Shown here in pieces: positions 29,096 to 40,280 of a stretch of DNA of 64,000 bases. Every line of letters begins with the position of its first letter. The first letter of the stretch is position 1. The position numbers and the translations under genes were made by a program. The stretch lies in the NCBI GenBank assembly GCA_024663395.1, contig JANFAH010000016.1, positions 744,001 to 808,000 of the forward strand, given 5' to 3'. This stretch comes from Pisolithus tinctorius (lineage: Eukaryota; Basidiomycota; Agaricomycetes; Boletales; Pisolithaceae). Below the pieces are notes generated by a model. That model was not told the DNA's origin. It saw only the letters and a program-made list of their open reading frames with translations, and searched no databases.

Positions 29096-29995
29096 TCAGT
29101 GTGACTGCAACCCTTTCCACCCCCGACAAAGCCAGTATCCTTCTGCAGACCCTGTTCGACTCGCTGAGGGCTTGATGTAGTTGACCGAGTTGAAGTTAGG
29201 GTCCAGATACTTCTCGCGGAACTCTCGCGAGAGTGGATGTTCGAAGTGCTTGAGTCTGCTAAGAATCAGCAACCGACGCCCACACTGACCGCGACAGACT
29301 GACAGTAGTGTCCCTCCACGTTGCTTCTTTGTCCCTGCGCTTGCAGCGGCGACGACGTGTAAATTATCCTTTGCAAATTGGAAGACCGAATGGCAGATAT
29401 CGAGGCTCATTTCAACATCACGGACTCTATTCCCAGAGAAGTTGGCAGCCATATCGGACAAGATAATATCCGCCATCCCGGAAGGATTTTCTGGGGCTGA
29501 GAGGGCATTCTTGACCGCACCTGCTGCCTGGGATGATAAGAAGTCCATCTGCAATGTATGCACGCCAGGGAATGGGAGCTATATGACAGCAAGTCGACAG
29601 CGACGATGACGCCTCTACCGACTGTACTGCTCCACGAGCCAAACTTGTCGATCCGCGCGCCTTCGTTCAGACCAAAATTGGGTGCGATGTCCATGTCTTC
29701 GTCAGACATGGCTGGGTTGATCCAGCCGAGCTTTTTCAGCGACGAACCTGGCTCCATCCGCCTGGAGCAGCGCCAAGGTCGACGACAGCACATATCTCGT
29801 TTCGTGACAGGAAGCGACCCCAGTTCTTGTCGATTTCCAAGAGCTTGAAGGCAGAACGCGAGCGGTACGAAGTTGCACTAGCTAGACGCTGTTTTACGTA
29901 GGGATCACGGGCCTGTCGTACCAGCCATGAACGCGAGGATGAACTGAGGATTTTTCTTGAGGACGTCCGACGGGCGGAAGGACATTTGCTATCAA
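29096..29995 (-). CDS. MRM2: FtsJ-type rRNA 2'-O-methyltransferase, MRM2-like (frame disrupted)
   Basis: This family methylates a uridine 2'-OH in mitochondrial large-subunit rRNA using S-adenosylmethionine. The order of motifs is right for RrmJ/MRM2: [23 protein letters not shown] (the first K of the K-D-K-E tetrad region), the SAM-binding [17 protein letters not shown] then [17 protein letters not shown] (catalytic D), [12 protein letters not shown] and KPSASR then SAEGYWLC. These pieces fall in different frames. One shift lies near 29,750 and two extra bases near 29,572-29,590. The only nearby ATG (29,987) is out of frame with the first block. An intron of about 50 nt may lie around 29,250-29,300. 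It is either a decayed copy or a sequence-quality problem. It is divergent from the TFIIIC gene at 30,057. Confidence 0.7.
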
Positions 29996-30056
29996 GACGT
30001 GTTTTAGAATTATTTTGTTTGGCCTCCGCGTTCCAAACACTTCAAAGCTTGACGAC
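29996..30056. promoter_or_regulatory. Short divergent promoter, MRM2-like / TFIIIC6
   Basis: Only about 60-70 nt separate the presumed start of the minus-strand methyltransferase and the ATG of the plus-strand TFIIIC subunit, so both must share control sequence. I see no clear TATA box. Confidence 0.4.
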
Positions 30057-30712
30057 ATGCCAGCTCAATCGCTCGTACCAGGGTACAGGCAAGTAGAAGC
30101 CTTTGGACCCGACGAAGAATACGAGGATGAAGAAGAGGTCTCATACGTGACATTCGATCTCGGAACAGTGGAACCCACTCTTCTTCCCAACAGTTCGACT
30201 TACAGGCTTATCGTGCGTCGCAACTCAAGCACACAGGTCATCATTGACCGTTATCGGTGATGATGCCGTCTTCAGGGTCTGGACACGCCTACGCCCTACC
30301 TCCAACTTGCCGGTTCTATATTCAAGGGCAGGCATGACAGCCTTCTTGGCACAGAGCTTTTGTTCACCGAAGAAAAGAGTGACCCATTCAGTTTCTTGTC
30401 CCTGCAGTAGGAATTTGACAAATAAATAAACTACCAGCCGACAAGAGTTCTACAAAACGCTCTCTCGTCCACGCTGGTTCGACAGAACAGCGCGTCTGTT
30501 TTAAGGAAGTACAGCTCAAGGAGAAAGCACGACGTCCACCAGAAGCAGAGAGCTCCGAGGCCCCTCACGCCCCGGGTAGTGGCTCGGTGGTAGCTCAGCC
30601 TGACCTTTACTTGGAAATGCTGAGCGGGCAAAGCTCAGCAAGTCCCGTTCGCAAGCGAAAGAGGGGTTCTAAGAAGGGCAAGGAGAGGGCGATCGAGCCC
30701 GACGCCAGTTAA
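30057..30712 (+). CDS. TFIIIC subunit 6 (tau55-related) transcription factor
   Basis: This is the small TFIIIC subunit with the TFIIIC_sub6 (tau55/Sfc7/GTF3C6) domain, part of the complex that recruits RNA polymerase III to tRNA genes. Three exons, 30057-30212, 30276-30390 and 30438-30712, give 181 aa. Family signatures are YVTFDLGTVEP, LIGLDTPTPYLQLAG, FKGRHDSLLGTELLF and, after the second intron, STEQRVCFKEVQL. The N-terminus is acidic (DEEYEDEEEV), and the C-terminus is basic and nuclear-signal-like (RKRKRGSKKGKER). The second intron was chosen as 30391-30437 because it is the only option that keeps the KRSLVHAGSTEQR block in frame. The gene looks intact. Confidence 0.85.
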
Positions 30713-30848
30713 CTGTTTATTACCGTAGTTGTATTACCGTTGGTAGTAGCGCCACTAGAGACAAACACAGCCAAACAAGTTTCCCCAAGTCAAAATTTGC
30801 GGACGTGTTTGTTTCGTTGCTCGCTCGCGTCGTTCTTCGTCCTCAGCC

Positions 30849-32250
30849 ATGGCCAACCCAGCTCCTGTCTCAGATGGTATTGGTATCGCAAACCTTCCCA
30901 ACCAGGTCCGTGCTCAATGCCCAACCAATCGTCGAGTTCACGTTTTGACTCACTTCTTCGTGTTGTTTAGAGGCACAAAATCGTCGCCAAACATGGGGCC
31001 CACTTCACCCTCATGGTAGTTGGTTCGTACTCGTTCCGAGCTTGAAACCCCTTTCAGTTGGTTTTGAACTTCCTCACGCACAGGCGAATCTGGTCTGGGG
31101 AAGACTACGCTCGTTAACACGCTCTTCGCTACCGAGCTGTCTCCCCCAAAGAACTACGCTCGCCGTCACCACTAAGCAGCTCGACAAATTAACCGAAGTC
31201 GACATCATCAAGGCTGAGCTCGAGGAGAAGCAGTTCAAAGTAAAGCTCACCGTCATCGACACGCCTGGGTTCGGCGACTTACGTCAATAACCGCGACTCC
31301 TGGAGCCCGATCGTCGACTTCATCGACGATCAGCATGAAGCGTACATGCGACAGGAGCAACAACCCCAGCGTAGCGAAAAGATCGACCTTCGTGTACATG
31401 CCTGCCTGTACTTCATCAGGCCCACTGGTCACACGTGCGTTGACAGTCCCATCCCCTGTGTAACACTATCAGGAGCTCTTTTTTAATATTCTGTCAGGCT
31501 CAAGCCTCTGGATATCGAAATCATGAAGCGTCTCGGGACGCGTGTCAACTTGATCCCCGTCGTTGCAAAAGCTGACACTCTGACCCAAAACGACCTGTTC
31601 ACTTTCAAACGGCGGATTCGCGAAGTCATCGTTGCGCAGGGTATCCGTATCTATCAACCTCCCGTAGAGCCCGAAGATGAAGGTGCTGTTGAGCATGCTC
31701 GCATGCTGGCCGATGCCATGCCCTTCTCCATCATCGGTTCCACAGAAGATGTCAGGACGCTCGATGGACGCACCGTCAAGGGCCGCGAATATCTCTGGGG
31801 TGTTGCCGAAGTCGAGAACGAAAACCACTGCGACTTCCGCAAGCTTCGCTCCCTGCTCATTCGTACACATATGCTGGATCTCATTTCCACTACGGAGGAG
31901 CTCCACTACGAGAACTACCGCCAGCAACAGATGGAGACCAGGAAGTTTGGTGAACCCAAAGTTAAGAAGGTCGACAATCCCAAGTTCAAGGAAGAGGAAG
32001 AACAACTTCGTAGACGCTTTACGGAGCAAGTCAAGGCAGAGGAGGCACGCTTCAGGCAGTGGGAGCAACACGTAAGTATTCCCTGACTTGTGCATGTCGT
32101 GTTGTCCCACCCACCCATTTCTTGTAGCTTATCGCCGAGCGCGACCGTCTCAACAAAGATTTGGAATTGGCACACAGTACCATCAAGCAATTGGAAGTCG
32201 AGCTCGACAGTCTTCAGGCTGGCTATGGCCGTGGCAGTGCCCGACGATGA
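30849..32250 (+). CDS. CDC12: Septin, CDC12 type (two one-base insertions)
   Basis: Septins are GTP-binding proteins that form filaments at septa and hyphal necks. The five exons are 30849-30905, 30971-31022, 31084-31434, 31498-32071 and 32128-32250. They give 384 aa after correcting two shifts. Motifs: G1 GESGLGKTT, G3 DTPGFGD, G4 AKAD, the septin-specific DLRVHACLYFI and WGVAEVEN, and a C-terminal coiled coil (RFTEQVKAEEARFRQWEQ then ERDRLNKDLE) closest to yeast Cdc12 as I know it. Exon 3 carries one extra base near 31,172 (CACCACTAAGCAG) and one near 31,279-31,280 (GACTTACGTC). Each throws the frame into a stop. A conserved septin is unlikely to be dead, so sequence error is my preferred explanation. 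Confidence 0.88.
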
Positions 32251-33190
32251 GCGTCTCAGTAGCCCCCACCCACTGCCTTTACATAAACCTGCTTCACTGC
32301 GTATACCCCACCTGCTTACGCTCCTTCTCCATTACCCGTGCATAGCGAATCACGACCTCTCCTTTTCTTTTTGGTTCCATGTTTTCCCTGCCTTTCTCGA
32401 TGTTTGGACTACGCTATTGATTGCCTACCTTCGATCGTGTCGAGCGTGATGAACTTAGAATAATAAACTTAGTCCTGTATTGGGTTGAAACCACTAAGCG
32501 ATGAGGCCAAGCTACATGTGACAACCAGAGGAAAGCTGGCTGGAACGTATCTATGCATCCTTCGCGAGGCAACTGATACTGTACTTCCGTGGCCCCAGTT
32601 TATTGAATAATTGGCGGCTGGCAATGATCTGTCAATGCTGTCCTCCTTCCGCATCCTCAATACGTTCGGATTGCTCGAAGCCGTCCCCTAGACAGTGTCC
32701 TAGACAGGTAGTATTCGTCTCATCGTTGTTCGTCAACAATCAATCCAGCATGACCGCGACAAAGCACCCGCATGGCGTGATATGGCTCTAAGGAAGTAGG
32801 CGCCATTTACTCTAGGTCAACACCTGCTGGCATTGCACTAAGTGGCCTCCAGGAGCGCTTTATAGCAGTCTGACGCCAATGTGCTAGTTCATCAAGGAAG
32901 GTGGGATGTTAGATCTCAGAGCTCCTATGTGACTTGTTCCTTCTCAACTCCTATTGGCCCCTGTATAATGCTGCTTCATACAAAGCACAGAACGTCGAGT
33001 TGCCCAAGCTACCCTTCCGCCTTCCAGGTATCAAGGCGTGCCCAACCTTGAGCCTTCGACTGCTAGTCTCGTTCAGACGTGGTTCTGCAAAATTGAAACC
33101 CTGTGAAGCTGTGGTAATTTTACTTTCAGTCCAGCAATTGTTCGTAGTTACATACTGACGCCCGTCCAACAGAGCCATCGGCTTCACATC
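32251..33190. other. Septin 3' flank and F-box upstream region, no gene
   Basis: No gene is recognised. The right half (about 32,980-33,060) resembles the region upstream of F5 (34,860-34,950). Both carry TTCCAGGTATCAAGGCGTGC or TTTCAGGCATCAAGGCGTGC. The stretch near 32,750-32,780 resembles 34,470-34,500. The upstream flanks of F4 and F5 were thus copied along with the genes. Confidence 0.55.
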
Positions 33191-34170
33191 GTGGATGAAC
33201 TTGCTTTATCGCGAACCGAACTGACTTGGCTGGAGGTCAATGAGCGAAGACTTGTCAAACTCCGTGCTGCAGCAGCAGCGGTACAGAAAAAGAGAATCAA
33301 CGAACAGATCCAAAAACGTCCCCCATTCATTCAACGTCTCCCTGTAGAGCTGCTTTCGCCAATCCTTCGCTTCGCTGTCATTGGGACCAACCCTTCGCAG
33401 GAGGGGGAGATCCTGGCACGTGTGTGGCGGTGTTGGAGGGATGTGGTTCTGGCCAATCCGAGTTTCTGGTCCGTGATAGAGATTGTTGGCTCGCAGAAGT
33501 CAAGCCCTGCAGCGAGGTTACACTTGAAGGGAAGTTGCCAGGAGCTGCTTGATATTGATATTCAAGTCGGGATTCAATTCAGGCAGAACGAATGTGTTCA
33601 TGGAGGTCTGGACCTCCTCATTCCTTGTGCAAACCGCTGGCGTAGTCTCTCCGTTTCTTCACAGACTCGGAGATCCACGCCGTATGTTATGGACCATCTT
33701 GGCAGTGTCGGGTTTCCATCCCTGAAACGTGCCGAGCTCGAGTTAAAGGTCAAAGCTTTTCCTAATTTCCTTACCACCGGAAAAGCCTCGAAACTGTGGT
33801 ACTTCGTGGGATGGACATGGAGATATTGCTGGAGCCCCCTATTCGAGATAACAACGTGTTCAGTTCGATGGCTTTTTGGGCTTTAGGACCAAAAGCCACT
33901 ATGCGTCCGCATTGAAGGCTCCCGCTTCATAGAGAAATTCATTAGGTCAGGCGTGTAGGCTGTACAAAGTAACTGCCAGAATATTGTGTCGTGGAGCGTG
34001 AAGGTATCACCCTATGTCGCAAATCGGAGCTTTCAAAATCAGCAGGTTCTTGTCCGTAGCTCGAGAGCGATTCCCCTAGTAGCAGTTGCTCATTTCCTCC
34101 CCTCGCGAATGCACTGTGTGTCGACATTCACCGGTCACCACTGGTCTCGTGGACGACAAGCAGGGTGTCC
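33191..34170 (+). pseudogene. F-box-like pseudogene F4 with an internal deletion
   Basis: The start codon position is GTG (33,191-33,193) in the conserved GTGGATGAAC context where relatives have ATGGA. The coiled coil lacks a few residues (ERRLVKLRAAAAA). The F-box-like core remains (IQRLPVELLSPILRF and CWRDVVLANPSFWSVIE). After KVKAFPNFL the reading frame jumps straight to GKASKLWYFVGW, which belongs in the middle of exon 2 (YWKSLETVVFG in F5). The exon-1 end, the intron and the first half of exon 2 are therefore deleted. The 3' part (to about 34,170) is recognisable only in pieces, such as CGGAGCTTTCAAAATCAGCA. Confidence 0.75.
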
Positions 34171-35072
34171 GAATAGGAAACCAGAACAGTGGTGGTAATA
34201 GCATAGTGCGTGCGGCGACTTTGCATTATATTTAGCCTGGTGTTCGTTTCTTATCGTCCAAATCCTCCTCGCCTGTGGTGGATGAATATAACTTCTTACC
34301 AAGTTTGTGCCAGCTTTCGGGAGACCCACACTTCAAGATCGACAATACCTGGCCAGTCTGCTGGTTACCGATACCATTAGTACAGCACTATATATATAAA
34401 GGAAACCCCATTGCTTTCGTCCCGCGCCTCCGGGCGTGTACGTGCAAGTGGGGGGCCACGAAAATCACGGCACAACCACGACAAAGCACCCATGGTATGG
34501 TGCTGTCCTCGCTCTGGAGCGATTGCGACGTCGGGTTTCAGGCAGGTGTGAATTATGCCATAGACCGAAGAAGCAGGCCATTTTTCTGGCTGAGGACCTT
34601 TCCAAGTGCGATGTGACATCCGACTGCAATTCAGCAAACCTTGCATGGCGTGATCGGACTCGGAGTCTGGACGTTTGCCATGAACTTGAAGGACAGCTAG
34701 GTGACCGGGTTCAGTTAGCTCTTGGCTTAAATCCTGCCATTGCATTTTGGCCTCGAAACATGGGTAGAGTGCACTTGACGGACGTCGAATTTAGCGTTCA
34801 TCAAGGTGTGTAAATAATAACCAGAATTCCTCGGAACTAAAATTCGGAGTTCAGGTGTTGGAGTTATTCAACCTGCCTTTCCGTCTTTCAGGCATCAAGG
34901 CGTGCCCAAGCTTAAGCTCTTGACTCTTAGACTCGTTCGAGCGCAATTCTACCAGATCGAGATTCTGCTTTCTGGTACATAGATCTCTTTCCCTTTGAAA
35001 GTTATAAATCCAGTTAATATGTCCGATCCTGGGTAATGACTTGTACTGACACTATCTGACAGGGTCACCGGG

Positions 35073-36627
35073 ATGGATGAAGTTATTGTAGCGCGGGCTG
35101 AGTTGGCTCGGCTGGAGGAAAATGAGCGAAACCTTGTCGAACAACTATCGGACGTCCGTGCAGCCGCAGCGGCACAGAGGAAGAGAATCGACGAACTGAT
35201 CCAGCAAAGACTACCACTCATCCAGCGTCTCCCCGTAGAGCTGCTTGTGTCAATCCTTCACCTTGCTCTCCGTGGAACCAATCCTTCACAAAAAGAGATC
35301 CTCGCACGTGTATCACGGCATTGGAGAGATGTAATTCTGGACCATGTGAGTTTCTGGTCCACGATAGAGATTCTGGGTTCGCAGAAGTTAAGCCCTGCTG
35401 TGAGGCTTCATTTGGAGAAAAGTCGTGAGGCACTGCTCGATATCAGTGTTCGAGTTGGGTGGGACAGATACTACGGTACCCTTTGTGAAGGTCTGGACCT
35501 CCTTGTTCCTTATGCAGACCGCTGGCGTAGTCTTTCCGTCCATCCACGGAGCCGTCTTACAACCATGCCGCAGTTTATTTTAGACCGTCTCGGTGCTGTC
35601 AAGCTTCCATCCCTGAAACGTGTTGAGCTCGGGCCGGCAGTAGATGTCTTTCCTACTTTCCTTTCCCCAACTAGTGTCCAGGTTCTGGAGCATTTGAAAA
35701 TCTCATTTATTAATAATGATCTACACTCAACGCCTGGTTTGTTTTGCAGCGAAGCTTCGTGGCTCTGAAGCCCATCAGTCTCATCAATTTTTCAGGCACC
35801 TCGTTGTCCATGCAAATTCCGGTTCTGACACTGGTGACATTATCGCTCTCGGGTGATATACCACAGTGGTCACTCCAACCAAACAGTGTCCACTTTCCTG
35901 TTCTTGAGACCTTAGGAATCAGGCTCAGAAATGCAGATGATTTCTTCAAAGCAATCATAGGCTCCGAAGCTCACAAATCTTGACTATACTGCTGTCTCGG
36001 AAAATCCGCTTTCTACTGTCATTCAGCGGTTTTGGGGACAAGTTCAGTAGCGTCAGGCAGGTGTCTTTGACAATGCTCTCAAGCAATCTGAATACGCTGG
36101 ATGCTCTAGCTCTTTGCAGAGCATTTCCGCGAGTTTGCCATGTGGAATTTTACTCAGTATGGGTGCTGCCGGCTTTTTTCGGTTCCTGCGAAGGTATCGA
36201 TGGGTTGCAATCTCCCGCGGATTACTGGAAAAGCCTCGAGACTGTGGTATTTGGTCGGTTCGGCCCTGATATATGGCTGGCGCTACCTATTCGAGAAAAC
36301 AATGACTTTGCACGGTGGCTTATAACACGACAGGACCTACGCCCACTCCGCGTCCGCTTCGAAGATGGCTACTTCACGGACGAAGATGTTGAATCATTTT
36401 GTAGGCTGTATGAAATACTCCGGGAATACTGTGTTGTTGAGCTGAAGAACGTCACCTTGCGCCATGATTCGGTGCTTTCAAAATCAGCAGGTTCTCGTCT
36501 GCAGCTTGTGAGTGATTCCCCTAATAGCGCTGTTCATTTCCTCACCTCACAAATGCAGTGCGCGCCAGTATTCAAATATTCACCACTGGATGACATAGGT
36601 ACCCTAACAGGGGGTGCCCCAGAATGA
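35073..36627 (+). CDS. F-box-like protein F5 (two frameshifts)
   Basis: This has the same design as F1 and F2. Exons are 35073-35736 and 35796-36627 and would give 497 aa if two extra bases in exon 2 are removed, one in the GG at 35,960-35,961 and one in the TTTT at 36,030-36,033. N-terminal coiled coil: MDEVIVARAELARLEENERN. F-box-like core: IQRLPVELLVSILHLALRG and WRDVILDHVSFWSTIE. The C-terminal region has IPVLTLVTLSLSG, FPVLETLG and a DDIGTLTGGAPE end. Between the two insertions the intervening frame still reads a good relative of the other copies (TNLDYTAVSENPLSTV), so the damage is recent or artefactual. No S9 copy was found upstream of it. Confidence 0.7.
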
Positions 36628-37369
36628 GGAACGCCATCTTACAGGTGGTAGTATGCGTACGGCCACTTTGTATTATATTTACCCCAGTGCTCGTCTTTGA
36701 TCGTGCAGTTCCTCCTTCACCTGGTGTACGCGCAACTCTCAAATATCATTACTTCCTGCCAGGTTTTGGGAGATCCACGCTTTATTGTCGAGATATGGTC
36801 CACCCGGCAGTCGTCAATATTGTTGTTACACAACGAATCGAACACAAAGGCTCCATTTCCTTTGCCACGTATTTTCATCAGAGGGATCTTGGGTCTAGGC
36901 GGCAACCGTGCAAATGTACGCCACACTGGTGCGTACAACCCTTAAGATGAGGGCCATGGTTCACTACAAAAGCACGCACGGACAAAGCATCGGTGTCCAT
37001 CACCCGCAATAGTTAATCCCTCTCGAGAGCCCAAATCATGGGTCGTTGACTTTGACTGCAACTTGTGATGCTCATCACGCGTAAGTTTTCGCACTGGTGC
37101 TACTGCTAATTGTCTGCTCCGCTTCACCTAGACGGATGTCGTCGGATGCCAGCTATGTTTTTGCCCCGCCTCAACATAGTTTTGGGTGAGTCATTGGAGG
37201 TTGTTAGCCCCCCATCCACCGTATTACGAGTTTCACGGATACGGGCATTCATGTGTGCTTTCGACGTTCTCCAACCACCACCCTTCCTACCAAGCTGAAT
37301 TGTACATAGCCTCATAGTTTCAGTATTCCTAGATACATAAGAGTGTGAACAACCGAAAGAATGCCGTGT

Positions 37370-37690
37370 ATTAGACGTACGAAGCACAGAAGGAAGACGG
37401 CGAGGACTTTCGGCATGAAACCATTCTTGCCAGACGACCTTGGCACCGGATGGATTGAAGGCCAGGGATGAATAGAGATTAACTCCTAAAGCAGGTGGCA
37501 AGATGGTATCCTGCGCGGTATTAATGACACACAGCGTGGTGACGGCAGTCGGTAGGTATTAACGATACGACCTCCGAGAACGGACACGGGTTGCCCCGGG
37601 CACACTGCGAAATTGGCATCCCTGAAGTCGCGATTATCCGCGGTATGTACTTCGGACATGCGAAATGCGGACATGGTACCTGCGGAAACC
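37370..37690 (-). pseudogene. S9 peptidase remnant upstream of F6
   Basis: On the minus strand this reads the start of S9 exon 3 (DNRDFRDANFAVCPGQPVSV), a stop, then TLCVIN-like codons and finally LGVNLYSSLAFNPSGAKVVW followed by QEWFHAESP. It corresponds to GADFYSSPVFNPSGTKIAWQEWYHP of copy C. Exons 1 and 2 and everything after about 110 codons of exon 3 are absent. The 5' junction is the same as in the remnant at 22,900-23,190. It is divergent with F-box gene F6. Confidence 0.75.
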
Positions 37691-38699
37691 TACAAGGAAA
37701 GACGGTCGTCAGATTAGATTACAGCTTTCCAAGCGTCAAGTGTATTCCTGCATGCCAGCCCAAGCCACCCTGAATACTTGTAAGCACCTGGGCAATCCTC
37801 CCAGACCACTCGTTGCCACCATCAATCCGTCGTGTTGGTGATATTACATGCTTCATTAACGCAAGTGCCTACGGGACTAGCGACAGACCCTACAGTTATT
37901 GGGGCACGACCTGGAGTGTCAAATTCCTTTGAAAGTGGGTATCATTCTTTTGAAAATATGAATCTGTCATGGAACCCACTCATGGAAGGATGTGATTCCA
38001 ACTCCTGGAGCAATTGTGACGTCGGATTTCAAACAGGTGCGAACCCCATAGTAGACGGAAGAAGCAGGCCAATTTTCTGGAACTGCCAACCAACAACTTT
38101 TCCGAGCATAAAGTGACATGTGAACGGACCTTATCGATAGGGACAAGCAAGTTACCTGGAGATTATATGATCCAGGATCAGCTGTGTAGTGTTATGTTCA
38201 AGTTATGCACGTATACTTCTAACACATACACATCTGCTGATTGCAATGCTTTCAGCGGCGATGACAAGGGTAAGGTAAACCTGACTCACGTCGACTGTGG
38301 GTGGAGAGCCTGTATAGCAATGCGCAGGACAACCGTTGCATAAATCAAGCAACCCGAGCTCACGAAGAACCCATATCGAGGCGACGTCAACAGAGTTGGG
38401 CCGCTCACCGCCACCGAATTCAATCGGTAAGGAGTAGCTAGGCCAGCGAAGGTCGAAGTCGGATGCCAATTCATCGACGAGCAAGTAAGAAGACGTAACC
38501 CAAAATTCAAAGTCAGAGTGCTCGAGCCGGTCAGTAGTATTACAGGGTCCCTCTGACCTTGGACTCGTTCAAACGTACCTGAAATTCTACGCGTTCTGAC
38601 GATCATTTTCGAAGTGACTCAACTCCAGTAATTCTTCATAGGTGAATGTTGAACCCTCAGAATCATTCTTACTGACACCGATCTCATAGAGCCATCGAC

Positions 38700-40280
38700 A
38701 TGGACGAACTTGTTGCAGCGCGAGCTGAGTTGGTCCGGCTAGAGGAAAATGAGCGAAACCTTGTCAAACAGCTATCGGACGTCCGTACGGCGGCAGCGGA
38801 GCAGAGGAAGAGAATCGACGAACTGATCCGAACAAGACCACCACCCATCCAGTGTCTCCCTGTGGAGCTGCTCTCCTCAATCCTTCTCCTTGCTCTTCGT
38901 GGGACCAATCCTTCACAAAAAGAGATCCTCGCACGTGTATCGCGGCATTGGAGGGATGTAATTCTGGACCATCCGAATTTCTGGTCTGCGATAGAGATTG
39001 TAAGCTCGAGGAAGTTAAGCCCTGCCGTGAGGTTACACCTGAAGAAAAGTCGCGAGGCACCGCTCGATATTACTATTCGAGTTGAGTCGTCCAAGAATCA
39101 CAGTAGTCTTCGTGAAGGTCTGGACCTCCTCATTCCTTGTGCTGACCGCTGGCATACCCTTTACATCTATTCGTGGTCTTCGGCGTCCTTGCCGCAGTTT
39201 ATTTTGGAGCCGTATAGGTGCTGTCAAGTTTCCATCTTTGAAACGTATTGAACTCGACTGGAGTGTCGATACCTTTCCTACTTTTCTTTCTGCAACAAAC
39301 GTTCCTGTTCTAGAGCACCTGGAACTTGGGTATCTCATGGTTGATGATCGTGATGGTCGCAGTCGGCACCGCTCAACGCCTGGTATGTCTTACAGTCAAA
39401 CTCAATGCCCCTGAACCATATCAGTTTTAAAAATTCCACAGGCATGTCGTTTTCAACGCATATTCCGGTTCTCACACTGGTCACATTGACGCTTTCCGGT
39501 CATACGCCGCCGTGGTTACTCCAACCAAACAGCGTTCATTTCCCTGTTCTTGAGACATTGAAAATCAGCCTCACGAGCACAAGTGAATTCTTCAAAGCAA
39601 TTGTAACCCCGAAGCTCATATCTCTCGACTATGCTGTTAGCTTGGAAGATATAATTTCTTCGCTCTTCAGCAGTCTTGAGGGGAAGTTCAGTAGCGTTAA
39701 GCAGGTCTCTTTCACGATGGAATCTAGCAGTCTGGATACTTCGGGTGCTCTGGCTCTTTGCAGAGTGTTCCCAAATGTATGCCATGCGGAATTTTATTCG
39801 GAATCTCTCCCACACGCCTTTTTCGACCCCTGTGAAGGCATCTACTCACTTCGATCGCCTGTAGACCACTGGAAAAGCCTTGAAAGCGTGGCATTCCGTG
39901 ACATGGACCCCAGCTTATGGCTAGAACCACCCATTCGAGAAAACAATGCCTTCGTGCGATGGCTCGTGGAACGACAGCACCAACAACCACTACGTGTCCG
40001 TATCGAAGGCGCCTATGCCGAGGAGGAAGACGTCCCATCATTTTGCATGCTATACGAAATACTGCGAGAATATTGTGTCGTGGAGCTTAGAAGACGTCGT
40101 CTTGTGCCATGAATCGGAGCTTTCAAAATCAGCAGGTTCCCTGTCTGCAGCTCGTGGGTGGCTCCCCTTCCAGCATTGTTCATTTCCTCACCTCGGTAAT
40201 GCAGTGCGTGCCGATGTTCACCTCTGGTCTCGTGGACGACATGGGTGCTGTAGTAGGGGAAGCAATCGTCTCACGAGTAA
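38700..40280 (+). CDS. F-box-like protein F6 (four frameshifts)
   Basis: This is the inverted copy of F2. Exons are 38700-39382 and 39442-40280. After removing four single extra bases (near 39,207-39,211, 40,087-40,088, 40,139-40,142 and 40,253-40,256) the model would be 505 aa and end in the same way as F2. N-terminus MDELVAARAELVRLEENERN, F-box-like core IQCLPVELLSSILLLALRG, C-terminal half IPVLTLVTLTLSG and FPVLETLK. Within the F-box core it reads PSQKEILARVSRHWRDVI, identical to F5, not to its otherwise closest relative F2. Uncorrected, exon 1 stops at about 39,251. Pseudogene and sequence error are both possible. Confidence 0.7.

Larger units (their letters stand above)
37370..40280 (+). 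repeat. Inverted segmental duplication, right arm
   Basis: This is the mirror copy of 20,518-23,190 and contains F6, the spacer and the S9 remnant. The right arm keeps more of S9 exon 3 than the left arm. The left arm keeps an intact F-box frame. Confidence 0.85.

Noticed and set aside
31172..31280. Programmed frameshifting in the septin gene
   Set aside because: No slippery motif or pseudoknot-like structure is evident at either place, septins are not known to use it, and similar extra bases occur in unrelated genes nearby.
33191..33193. GTG as the start codon of F4
   Set aside because: Nuclear fungal genes rarely start at GTG, and the paralogues have ATG at this position. Treated as start loss.
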